Origin: Paenibacillus_I sp035510375
Lineage (GTDB): Bacteria; Bacillota; Bacilli; Paenibacillales; Paenibacillaceae
Reading direction: 5' to 3' (one strand)
Assembly: GCF_035510375.1 (NCBI RefSeq)
Contig: NZ_DATKHG010000051.1
DNA: 64,000 nt
A program made the position numbers and the translations under genes. Positions 49,868 to 58,260 of the stretch are shown piece by piece (positions within the stretch are counted from its first letter, which is position 1; each line of letters begins with the position of its first letter). Under the pieces are notes generated by a model that saw only the letters and a program-made list of their open reading frames with translations, was not told where the DNA came from and did not search any database.

Positions 49868-52800
49868 CGCTTCCGCTCCTTCCTTTCTGGTGTTCCTTCT
49901 GTCCGCCGGCTCCGGCCGGGCCGTCTTCCCCGTGCCGTCCGTCATGCGCAAGCGCGTCCTTCCGCAGCTGCTCCCAAATCTGTTCCTTCGGCGGCTTGGC
50001 AAGCTTCACATAGCCGTTGCCGTCGAACAGCGGGTCAAAATGGCACACCGGCTTGTAAGAGCAGAACCGGCACGGGCTTTTGTTCCCCTGCCGATAAGGC
50101 GCAATCGCCACCTCGCCGTCCATGATCCGCCCGCCGATCCGGGTGATCGTGCGGCGCACCGAGCGGCGCAGCACCTCCCATTGGTCGCGGGTAACGACCG
50201 AGGAGGTGCCGTAAAAGCCGCCGTCCTTCTTCAGGGCGACCGGAAGCAGCTCCGAATGCCCGCTCTCAAGCGCGCCGTCCATCAAGCGCACCGCATTCTC
50301 CTCGGCGAGCAGCAGGCCTTTCGTCTTGAACCGCTTCAGCATTTGCTGCCGCGCCTCAAGCTCCGTCAAGCCGTTCGCCGCCGAGAGCAGCGGGTTATGC
50401 ACGTGAAAATAAAGCACGCCCGCCGGCAGCGCCGGCTTGCCGAGCCAGCCGGCGGCATGCGTGAGCAGCACGTCGAGATAGGTCAGCATTTGCAGCGTCA
50501 GGCCATGCATCACGTTCTCGAGCCGCAGCGAAGTGGCCGACGATTTGTAGTCCAGAACGCGCAGCAGCAAGCCTTCGTCCGTCTCCGCCGCATCGACCCT
50601 GTCGATCCGCCCGATCAGCTCCATCGTCCGTCCGCCGCCCGCCGGCAAAACAAGCGGCGGCAGCACGCCGTCCCGCCCGAAGCCGACCTCGAGGCCGACG
50701 GGCCTGAAATGGGCGCGCCTCGCATGCTCGCCCAATATCAACGCCGCCTGCGCGACGATGGCCTTCAGCTTCTGCGCGATATATCCGTACCGGCTGCTGC
50801 TGAGCAAAATTTGCGATTGCAGCCGCGGCACAAGCTCGTCGACCGCGGCTGCGGCCGCGGCGCGCACCGACTCGGGCGGCAGCGCGCCGAACCCGTCGCC
50901 TTGCCCCGCCACCAGCCGCGTCAAAGCGGCGTGAAACAGCTGTCCGATATCGGGCGCCTCCAGGCGGAACAGCTGCCGCTCCTTCAGCCGCAGCCCATGG
51001 ATCGCAAAATGCTGGAACGGACACGACACGAAGCGCTCCATACGGGATACGCTTGCCTGCAAATGATCGCCGTACAGCTGCCGCGCCGTTTCTCTCGACA
51101 GGTACGTTTCTTCATTGCGGTACGTCAAAGCCGCCGCGACGACCGCCAGCCGGCCGCGCCAATCCGGACGCGACGCATACCAGTTGTATACATCCCACCA
51201 GAGACCGGCGACCGGCGCTCCTTGCTTCCAGGCGCTGAGCTGGGCCACCAGAAACGAAAGCGTCCGCTCCGGATGGCGAACGAACCTGAGCTGCTCCTCC
51301 TCCGCCATCCGCACGGCGGGCTCGCCCGTTTCCATCCCTTCCGGAATGCCCGGAAACAGCAGCTTGATATGGCGTATCACCTCGGACGGATGCAGGCTTT
51401 TGCCCTCTTCATCCGAGAGCGCGTAGCTAATCCACAAATGCTTGCAAGGGGTCGTCAAAGCGTTATAGATCAGAAATCGCTCATCCAAAAGCTTTCTGCG
51501 CACGCCGGGCGCCGTCCGGATGCCGCCGTCCGCCAGCCGTTCGCGCTCCTGCTCGGTCAGAATGCCGTCCTCCTGCACGCGCATCGGCAGCACGCCGTCG
51601 TTCGCGCCCAGCACATAACAGACATGAACGGTGCCAGAGCGCGTCCGGTCCATGCTGCCGACGAGCACCTGATCGATCGCCGGCGGCACGGAGGCCAGCT
51701 TCAGGCTGTCAAGTCCCGTCTCCACGATGCCGGCAAACAGCTCGGCCGGCATCGTCTCCTCGCCAGCCATCTCGACAAGCTGATCCAGAAGCGACATGAC
51801 GCCGTCCCACAATTGGCGATGCTCCCGGGCGCGGCGCACATCCCGGCTCTCCAGCGACTCCCGGCTCCAGCGCTCGAGCCGGTCGGCCGCGTCGATGCCG
51901 TCGAGCAGCTTATATAACGCTTCGCACATCTCCCGCACGTCGGCCGCTTTCTCAAGCGCCTGTCCGAACCTGCGAAGCGGCGCCACCACGGTATCGCGGC
52001 AAGCAAGCAGCCGTTCGAACCCGGAAGGATCGACGGCTCGCGCGTTAGCCGGATCTTCCTCGAGCGCGCCCTGCATGAGAGGCTGCCAGCTTTTTTCGTC
52101 GAGCCAACGCCAGCCGTCGATGCCCGCGGCCAGCACGTAATTTTCCAGCCGGTCAAGCTCCTCGCGCGTCATATCGCTGTCATTCGGCAGCAGCATCTCC
52201 GTCTTGACGCAGCGGAATACGGCCTCATAGCGCCAGCCCTGCGTCACCGTCTCAAGCGCCGAACGGATCAGCTCGACAAGCGGGTGATGCGTCACGCTCC
52301 GCTTCTGGTCGAGAAAATACGGGATGCCGTAATCGGCGAACACGGCTTCGATATAATCGTTGTAATCGGCGGCGTTGCGCGCCATGACGGCGATATCCCG
52401 CCACCGCAGGCCGCCCTGCTGCACCCGCCGCAGCATGTCGCGCGCAACCGCCTCCACCTCCGCGCGCCGGTGAACGGCCGCCTGCAGCGAAACCCCGCAG
52501 CGCGGATCGGCCGGATCGTACGCCGTCCGTTCCGGCACCAGCATCGGCGTCCGGCTGCGGTAATGCCGCTCCAGATGCGCCAGCATCGGGCTGCCCTCAA
52601 AACGGTGCGGCGGCTCCCGGTACAGCTCCGCGGCGGGCAGCACGTCAACCCCGCACCGATCCGCCAGCTCTCTTAATTGTATGCAGGTTTCCGCGGTCGG
52701 ATGGAACAAGTCGAGCTCATGAGGCCGCTCCCCCGGTCCGTAAGGCCTGTCGAGCGTAAGCGTGACCGAGACGTCGCGGGCGCCGCGCATAATCGCAGCC

Positions 52801-53456
52801 AGCGCTTCATACTCCTTCGGCGTAAAGCCGTGGAAGCCGTCCACCCAGACCGTCGCTTCACGCAGCGCAGGCACGTCGGCGAACCCACGCGCCAGCCAAT
52901 CGAGACAATCCTCCGCGTCTATGTAAAGCCCGGCCAGCGCCGATTCAAGCTCGTTATAAATAAGCCGCACATCATGCAGCTTGCGGTCCAGCAGCGTCGA
53001 TCCCGACGAAGCGGCGTACATGTCCGAATAAGTCTCCAAACCGGAAGGCGTAACGCCGTAGCGCTTGAATTCGGTCAACAGCTCGTTCAACCGTTCGATG
53101 AAGCCGTGCCGCGCCGAGCCGCCTTGGAACAGCTGCAGCCGCGCGCCGAGCCGTTCCACGATTTTGTACAGCATCATGCTCTTGCCGTTCTCTCCGATCG
53201 GCACTAGCGCGGTGCCGCCCGTCTCCTGCATGATCCGGAACGCCAGCCGCCTGAAACTCAAGGCTTGCGCCCGAATGGAGCCGGCGAACCCGGGCGTGCG
53301 CGCCAACGCGTACTCGGTCTGAAACGTCGCCTGCTCGGGCACCAGCATGATGAGCGGCGCGCCGTCCGGACGCTCCCGCAGCTCGGCGCGGATCTCATCC
53401 AGACAGAACCGGGTTTTGCCCGCGCCCGAACGTCCCAATATAAAACGCAGCGCCAT
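49851..53456 (-). CDS. addB: ATP-dependent nuclease subunit AddB
   Basis: 1201 residues. N-terminal Walker A GRSGAGKTRFCLDEI, an inactivated helicase core, and a RecB-type nuclease motif (VLDYKSSA). Four cysteines for an Fe-S cluster are expected; FVSCPFQHFAIHGL and CRFCSYKPVCHF supply them. AddAB resects DNA ends and recognises Chi-like sites. Start with GGGAGGG upstream. Confidence 0.97.
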   Translation of the reverse strand: MALRFILGRSGAGKTRFCLDEIRAELRERPDGAPLIMLVPEQATFQTEYALARTPGFAGSIRAQALSFRRLAFRIMQETGGTALVPIGENGKSMMLYKIVERLGARLQLFQGGSARHGFIERLNELLTEFKRYGVTPSGLETYSDMYAASSGSTLLDRKLHDVRLIYNELESALAGLYIDAEDCLDWLARGFADVPALREATVWVDGFHGFTPKEYEALAAIMRGARDVSVTLTLDRPYGPGERPHELDLFHPTAETCIQLRELADRCGVDVLPAAELYREPPHRFEGSPMLAHLERHYRSRTPMLVPERTAYDPADPRCGVSLQAAVHRRAEVEAVARDMLRRVQQGGLRWRDIAVMARNAADYNDYIEAVFADYGIPYFLDQKRSVTHHPLVELIRSALETVTQGWRYEAVFRCVKTEMLLPNDSDMTREELDRLENYVLAAGIDGWRWLDEKSWQPLMQGALEEDPANARAVDPSGFERLLACRDTVVAPLRRFGQALEKAADVREMCEALYKLLDGIDAADRLERWSRESLESRDVRRAREHRQLWDGVMSLLDQLVEMAGEETMPAELFAGIVETGLDSLKLASVPPAIDQVLVGSMDRTRSGTVHVCYVLGANDGVLPMRVQEDGILTEQERERLADGGIRTAPGVRRKLLDERFLIYNALTTPCKHLWISYALSDEEGKSLHPSEVIRHIKLLFPGIPEGMETGEPAVRMAEEEQLRFVRHPERTLSFLVAQLSAWKQGAPVAGLWWDVYNWYASRPDWRGRLAVVAAALTYRNEETYLSRETARQLYGDHLQASVSRMERFVSCPFQHFAIHGLRLKERQLFRLEAPDIGQLFHAALTRLVAGQGDGFGALPPESVRAAAAAAVDELVPRLQSQILLSSSRYGYIAQKLKAIVAQAALILGEHARRAHFRPVGLEVGFGRDGVLPPLVLPAGGGRTMELIGRIDRVDAAETDEGLLLRVLDYKSSATSLRLENVMHGLTLQMLTYLDVLLTHAAGWLGKPALPAGVLYFHVHNPLLSAANGLTELEARQQMLKRFKTKGLLLAEENAVRLMDGALESGHSELLPVALKKDGGFYGTSSVVTRDQWEVLRRSVRRTITRIGGRIMDGEVAIAPYRQGNKSPCRFCSYKPVCHFDPLFDGNGYVKLAKPPKEQIWEQLRKDALAHDGRHGEDGPAGAGGQKEHQKGRSGSDGADH

Positions 53457-53650
53457 CCGTCATCCCTCCCGCCAGTCCGTATATGCTATTATTCTATCAC
53501 ACACCCGCTAACCTTCCTACCCAGAAATCAAACATCTGTTCGTTACCCCTCCTCTTGAAAAAATTGCCGGCGCCTTCCGCATAACGCGGTCCCGCCATGA
53601 AAATCCTAACCAAAAAGGCCGCTTCTCCCTTAAAGGAGGCATGGCTCAAC

Positions 53651-54592
53651 ATGCAATCCAACAACCGGCGCATCCTCATATGGGTTGCCGCATTCACCGC
53701 CGCCGTCCTTGCCTTGTCGCTCTCATTGGCGGCGGTGCTTTCCTCAACCGGCCCGCACCGCACGGGCGCACCGTCTCCCGTATCCGCGACGGTTTCCGCT
53801 GCGGCCTCGGCTGCGGCGCCTTCGGCCGGCCTCATTACCGTTGCGCACCGCGGCGCATCAAAGCGGGCGCCCGAGAATACGATGGCCGCGTTCCGCAAGG
53901 CGGTCGAGCTCGGCGCCGACATGATCGAATGCGATGTTCAGATGAGCAAAGACGGAACGCTCGTCGTCATCCACGATACGAAAGTGAACCGGACGACGAA
54001 CGGCAGGGGCAAGGTCCGCAGGCTGACGTTTCGCCGACTGCGGGCGCTCGACGCCGGCTCGTGGTTCGATACCGCCTACCGCGGCGAGAGAATTCCGTCC
54101 CTGGATGAACTTCTCGCCGCATTCGGCGGCACAACCGGATTGCTGATCGATCTGAAATCGCCCCGGCTGTACCCAGGCATCGAGGCCGCTGTAGCGCGGG
54201 CGGTCAAAGCTCGGGGACTGGACCGTCCGGGGCAACGCGGCGTTCTCATTCAATCCACGGACAAGCGGTCATTAAAAAAAATAAAAAAACTCATGCCGCA
54301 GATTCCCGTCGCCGTACTGATCAAGAATCCGAGACGGGTAACGGCGGACCGCCTGCTGGAATACCGTACATTCGCCGACGCGCTCCACCCGAAAGCGGCG
54401 GGACTCACAAGCTTTTTCGTTGAGCGGGCTCATCGTTACGGCCTGAAGGTGATCGCGTGGGATGCCGAGGGGAAGCATGAAATATCCGCGCTGCTCCGGA
54501 CCGGCGTCGACGGCGTCATTACGTCCGATCCCCGGAACATACACCTGCCTGCGGACAAGCGCGGCGGCCCGGCATCGGTTAATTTAAAATGA
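53651..54592 (+). CDS. Membrane-anchored glycerophosphodiester phosphodiesterase
   Basis: 313 residues from ATG 53651 (MQSNNRRILIWVAAFTAAVL), with AAAGGAGG 11 bases upstream; ATG 53597 is an alternative without a binding site. A signal-anchor helix and an Ala/Ser/Pro linker precede the GDPD domain: TVAHRGASKRAPENT (catalytic His-Arg and Glu-Asn), MIECDVQMSKDGTLVVIHD and KVIAWDAEG. It hydrolyses glycerophosphodiesters outside the membrane, releasing glycerol 3-phosphate. It lies divergent from addB and abuts the AT-rich island to its right. Confidence 0.93.
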   Translation: MQSNNRRILIWVAAFTAAVLALSLSLAAVLSSTGPHRTGAPSPVSATVSAAASAAAPSAGLITVAHRGASKRAPENTMAAFRKAVELGADMIECDVQMSKDGTLVVIHDTKVNRTTNGRGKVRRLTFRRLRALDAGSWFDTAYRGERIPSLDELLAAFGGTTGLLIDLKSPRLYPGIEAAVARAVKARGLDRPGQRGVLIQSTDKRSLKKIKKLMPQIPVAVLIKNPRRVTADRLLEYRTFADALHPKAAGLTSFFVERAHRYGLKVIAWDAEGKHEISALLRTGVDGVITSDPRNIHLPADKRGGPASVNLK

Positions 54593-54640
54593 TATCGACT
54601 AACACTGGTTTATGTCAGTCCTAAACAGGAACACTAGTTC

Positions 54641-54685
54641 GAAAAAACAGAAAAGAGCAGTAAGATGATGTTCACCTTACTGCTC
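54641..54685 (-). terminator. Terminator of the DUF3037 gene
   Basis: GAGCAGTAAG and CTTACTGCTC (10 bp stem, loop of 11) followed on the minus strand by TTTTCTGTTTTTT, just after the DUF3037 stop. Confidence 0.88.
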
Positions 54686-54697
54686 AATCTTGGCTGC

Positions 54698-55546
54698 TTA
54701 GTTTTCTAATTCAGCTTCTACTTCATTTGAAATCTCCGAGGCAAATTTACGTACAGCATCAAAGCCTTTAGCTTGAATCGTCTTTGTCTCTTCTTTTAGG
54801 ATTTCTAACGCAGTCATAATATTTTTATTTTCTTTATCAATGTAAACCAAAGTAATAAAATCGACATGTTCATCATAAAGTTTTGTATTTTTTGTTTTTA
54901 ATTTAACAAAGTTGTAAGCCCATTCTTTCGCCGTTTGTGTTGCCTGGTTACTTTTTCGGGTAGTGTAATCGAAAGAAAATGTTTTTATCATTTTCACTCG
55001 ATCTCTGGTTTTGTACATATAATCAAGTTGTATTACTTCAGGACCTATATCAACACTAATATTTCTGTCCAACTTAGAAAATACATCATTTGATCTTAAC
55101 ACACGATTCATTATGGTCTTTACTTCGTCTTCAGTAATGCGCTTTTTCTTGTGAACATCAAAATAAACATAGGTCATAAATAACTTTTCAAAATCATCTT
55201 GCAGATCAATCGACCGTATCGTTCGCACAGGAGAAAATTGAATTTGGTTCACAAAAAACTTCGTATAGTTGTCTAAATATTTTTCATTATTTATTTCACT
55301 AAAGGAAGGCCCTGATAGAGTGGTTTGCGAAAGATCATCTTTAATACCTTCTAGAATAACCTTCAAAAAAGCTATATCGACTTCATCATCAAAAATTGAT
55401 ACTCTTGAAAAATTATTCGTTATCTTTATGTCAATAAACGATTCTTCGGGGCAATGGAATGCTAATCCAATATTAATAAACTCCTCTCTATTTTCATCTG
55501 GAACATACCGAAGAACGGAAAACTTGCTAAATTTGAAACCATCCAT
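54698..55546 (-). CDS. DUF3037-domain protein, partner of HipA-like kinase
   Basis: 282 residues, starting MDGFKFSKFSVLRYVPDENR. The N-terminal SVLRYVPDENREEFINIGLAFHCPE matches the DUF3037 pattern, followed by helical and beta regions with no catalytic motif I recognise. AAAGGAGGATCCTGAT precedes the ATG, and one base separates it from the kinase stop, so translation is coupled. The gene is strongly AT-rich against GC-rich neighbours, a sign of transfer. DUF3037 genes occur beside HipA-like kinase genes in other bacteria (family knowledge); this protein may bind, regulate or be the substrate of the kinase, which is inference. Confidence 0.85.
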   Translation of the reverse strand: MDGFKFSKFSVLRYVPDENREEFINIGLAFHCPEESFIDIKITNNFSRVSIFDDEVDIAFLKVILEGIKDDLSQTTLSGPSFSEINNEKYLDNYTKFFVNQIQFSPVRTIRSIDLQDDFEKLFMTYVYFDVHKKKRITEDEVKTIMNRVLRSNDVFSKLDRNISVDIGPEVIQLDYMYKTRDRVKMIKTFSFDYTTRKSNQATQTAKEWAYNFVKLKTKNTKLYDEHVDFITLVYIDKENKNIMTALEILKEETKTIQAKGFDAVRKFASEISNEVEAELEN

Positions 55547-55547
55547 A

Positions 55548-56357
55548 TCAGGATCCTCCTTTCCATCTAGGTAAATACTGTCTTAGCAAAGGGAGTACTT
55601 GTTCTATTCTGTTTCTTCGATCAATTAAATACTCATGAAGTACATGTTTCTCTTCATCATTAACTCCCCATTGAGCAGGCACACTGTTTATAATATGCCA
55701 AAGCCGTTCATCTGTCATTCCAGATAATTTTGTCAAAATCGTATGGAAGGGGTTGTTTCCATCAACAAACTGGACTAATTTTTTATAAACATAACCATTG
55801 GTATCGAACATTTCAAACGGTTGGCCAATACGCATTCTAAGCTGAGTAGCATCCCACATGGCGCCAATCTCAAAGGCATGAGTATGATCAATCACGACAA
55901 TTTCTTTTTTTGAAATATCGAAAAGTAAATTGCCCATATTCCGGTCTCGATCAACGTTGCAAACAAATTGATCAAAAATGACCAATTCAGGAATCACATG
56001 TATATTACGGGCTTGACTGATCATTCCGGCGGAGGTTATTTGGGTCGCCTTCCTCACCTTACTAGAGCCAAAGTGTCGTCCTTCTTGGACTGTTGAGTAA
56101 ATATGATTAGAAATTTCATCGCCGAAGTCCGAAATAAATTCCTTCCCTGCGATAATTATAGCTGGTTCAGCTAGAGGTAGCTCAAGTTCTTTTGCTATCT
56201 CTGCACAAACAAACTCATTCACCAAGACTCTATAACCTTCAGGGTTTTGTCCGAATTTTACAGCATAAGTATTACCGTCGTTACAAGTGACATAGTAAGG
56301 CCTAGTGTTGCCGTTTGGAATCGGATTTATTGCTCTCGCCGCGTTTATTTCTATCAT
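55548..56357 (-). CDS. HipA-like kinase (HipA_2 type)
   Basis: 269 residues, starting MIEINAARAINPIPNGNTRPYY, with GGAGG upstream. Kinase-like features: NTYAVKFGQ with Lys-34 (ATP anchor), NVDRDRNMGNLLF (136-146) with the catalytic Asp and metal Asn, and VVIDHTHAF with Asp-157. It is shorter than HipA of HipBA and lacks the N-terminal HipA_N domain, and no HipB-like repressor is next to it. Family members pair with DUF3037. Possible roles: protein kinase in a toxin-antitoxin or phage-defence unit; no substrate is known. AT-rich. Confidence 0.82.
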   Translation of the reverse strand: MIEINAARAINPIPNGNTRPYYVTCNDGNTYAVKFGQNPEGYRVLVNEFVCAEIAKELELPLAEPAIIIAGKEFISDFGDEISNHIYSTVQEGRHFGSSKVRKATQITSAGMISQARNIHVIPELVIFDQFVCNVDRDRNMGNLLFDISKKEIVVIDHTHAFEIGAMWDATQLRMRIGQPFEMFDTNGYVYKKLVQFVDGNNPFHTILTKLSGMTDERLWHIINSVPAQWGVNDEEKHVLHEYLIDRRNRIEQVLPLLRQYLPRWKGGS

Positions 56358-56403
56358 TAAGCGACCTCCAGAACCGACACAACCATAAGGATAAATTCAC
56401 CTC

Positions 56404-56432
56404 ATTATGTCCCTCTGACTTCCGTTTGTCAA
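56404..56432 (-). promoter_or_regulatory. Promoter of the HipA-like/DUF3037 operon
   Basis: TTGACA (complement of 56427-56432), a 17 bp spacer and CATAAT (complement of 56404-56409), about 40 bases before the kinase start. No operator-like palindrome stands out. Confidence 0.7.
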
Positions 56433-56670
56433 TTATATATCCTAAGCATAAAAAATCATTTTTATACCACAAGTATGGGGATAACAAGCCTCTATAGCAA
56501 CAACCTACAAGTTATCATTTGAATTGGGAAATTATTACATTTTTACAACAACAGCGAAAACTATAAGCTGACCCCGTACCAGTACAGGCGCCAGCTTAAT
56601 TAGTCGTGCTTTTTTACGATTATCTAGTGTTACCCCACGAGCCGAAGCGCTTTTTCAATAACTCATTTCG
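56433..56670. other. AT-rich right border of the island, no gene
   Basis: The stretch between the operon promoter and the methyltransferase stop has no gene. It contains a hairpin at 56564-56598 and, at 56624-56631, CTAGTGTT, the inverted counterpart of AACACTAG at 54630-54637 on the left side of the island. Confidence 0.6.
56564..56598 (-). terminator. Possible terminator of the RlmI-like gene
   Basis: On the minus strand AGCTGGCGCC...GGGGTCAGCT forms an imperfect 9-10 bp stem followed by ATAGTTTT. It lies about 70 bases past the methyltransferase stop. Weak T-run. Confidence 0.45.
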
Positions 56671-58083
56671 TTACACGCGGTTACGCACCTCAAAGACGGC
56701 GAATTTCAAATAATGCCCCTCCGGCACGCCGAGAATGTGCGGGTGATCCTTGCCCGCCGCGCGCCATTCGACGAGCCGCAACATTTTGCCCGCGTCGGCC
56801 GCCGCCTCTCCGATCGTCTCGAGAAAAAGGTCGGGCCGCATATGATATGAACAGCTTGCCGTCACGAGATAGCCGCCGTCGTTCACCAGCTTCATGCCCT
56901 GCAAGTTAATATCCTTGTAGCCGCGGCACGCGCCCGGCACCGCGCCCTTCGTCTTGGCGAACGCCGGCGGGTCGAGAATGACCACATCCCAGGTGCGGCC
57001 ATGCCCGGACAGCTTTTTCGACGTATCGATCTTCTTGCCGCCCTCTCCCGCCTTCGCCCGCTCCGCGCGCTCATCCAGCCCCTTCGCCTGCACCCGCAAA
57101 TAATCGAACGCGTCCGCAACGACGAACTCCACCCGGTCGGCGAACCCGTTGCGCTCCGCATTGCGCTTCGCCGTCTCGACCGCATGCTCCGACACGTCGA
57201 GGCAGGTCACCTTTTTCGCCCCGTACTTGCAGGCATGCAGCGTAAAGCTGCCCGTGTGGGCAAAGCATTCCAGCACCGTCGCGCCGTCCCAATAAGGGAA
57301 GGTCACGACATTGCCGTTCGCGTTGACGGGGACAAGCGCCCGCCCTTCCCTTGTTTCGACCGGTTCGACGCCCTCAGGCAAGCCGTCCGCGTCCCGCCAA
57401 TCGAGGCGAATGCCGCCGCGCGCTCCCCAGCCCTTCATCAAAGGGGCGATCGCCGCCCGATTCTCCCGCTGGTCGTAGAAATAGCCCGTTTTCTGGCCGC
57501 CTGCGACATCCACCTCGATCGCAATGCCGTTCTCAACGATTGTGACGATGCCCGGCGTTTCCCCGTAAAGCGTCCCGGTCCGCTGCTCCAGCCCTTCCAG
57601 CGAGCGGACGCCCACGTCGGATCGTTCATAAATGCTCTGCGGTGCGAACACCTCGACAAGGGCTTCCACGATGATGTCCCGCCGAACGTCCATCCCCAGC
57701 GTCAGCAGCTGCACGACGAGCACACCCCCGAACCAGTCGACGACCAGTCCCGGCAGAAAATCGGCTTCGCCGTATACGAGCCGGCAATCCCGCGGGTTTT
57801 CGACGAACCGCTCGCGGTGTCGCTTGCAGGCTTCGAGCCTTTGCACGAAAAAAGCGCGGTCCATCGCTTCAAGCGGGCCGAAGGCGACTGCGCGGACCGT
57901 TATCTGCGACTGCGGGTTCCAGTAGCCGGTGGCCAGCAGCTTGCCCCGATGGTCGAGGACGGCTACCAGGTCGCCGGGCTGCGCCTCGCCTTCCATCCGT
58001 TCGATCTCATTGCCGTAAATCCAGGGATGGCCCTGCTCCAACCGCTTTTTGCGGTTTTTATGTAAATAAACGGTAGCGTTCAC
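56671..58083 (-). CDS. Class I SAM-dependent rRNA methyltransferase, RlmI/YwbD-like
   Basis: 470 residues. The N-terminal PUA domain (YLHKNRKKRLEQGHPWIYGNEI) is followed by QKTGYFYDQRENR, SAM motif VLECFAHTGSFTLHACKYGA, and catalytic VVILDPPAFAKTK plus TASCSYHM with the cysteine. Such enzymes make 5-methylcytosine in 23S rRNA. It is about 70 residues longer than usual (near 396): an extra segment of about 45 residues sits between QREN and the SAM motif, and a Lys-rich loop lies before DPPAF. The frame is uninterrupted. Confidence 0.9.
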   Translation of the reverse strand: MNATVYLHKNRKKRLEQGHPWIYGNEIERMEGEAQPGDLVAVLDHRGKLLATGYWNPQSQITVRAVAFGPLEAMDRAFFVQRLEACKRHRERFVENPRDCRLVYGEADFLPGLVVDWFGGVLVVQLLTLGMDVRRDIIVEALVEVFAPQSIYERSDVGVRSLEGLEQRTGTLYGETPGIVTIVENGIAIEVDVAGGQKTGYFYDQRENRAAIAPLMKGWGARGGIRLDWRDADGLPEGVEPVETREGRALVPVNANGNVVTFPYWDGATVLECFAHTGSFTLHACKYGAKKVTCLDVSEHAVETAKRNAERNGFADRVEFVVADAFDYLRVQAKGLDERAERAKAGEGGKKIDTSKKLSGHGRTWDVVILDPPAFAKTKGAVPGACRGYKDINLQGMKLVNDGGYLVTASCSYHMRPDLFLETIGEAAADAGKMLRLVEWRAAGKDHPHILGVPEGHYLKFAVFEVRNRV

Positions 58084-58260
58084 GGATTCATCATCCTTTC
58101 GGGTTGTTCATGCGCAGTCGGGCGGCGGCTTTACCACCCGCGTCTTCATTGTATGACGCAGGCATGCTTGTCATGCCCGTCCCCTAGGCCGCATATCATG
58201 GGATTATCCGTCATGACCGCCGATAACCCGGCCGCCCTATTCCACGGAAGGAGACGAACG

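Noticed and set aside
46385..50125. 1246-codon open frame opposite addA
   Set aside because: Antisense of AddA with low-complexity Arg/Ala/Pro translation; every AddA motif reads on the minus strand.
53597..53650. Earlier ATG of the phosphodiesterase gene
   Set aside because: It has no ribosome binding site, while AAAGGAGG precedes the ATG at 53651 and the membrane anchor starts there.
53641..54108. Short frame starting at ATG 53641, well placed after AAAGGAGG
   Set aside because: It is out of frame with the GDPD domain and its translation is Arg-rich with no family resemblance; spacing to that ATG is also too short.
55269..55574. Plus-strand frame opposite the DUF3037 gene
   Set aside because: It runs antisense to an operon with coupled starts and a matching terminator; no ribosome binding site.
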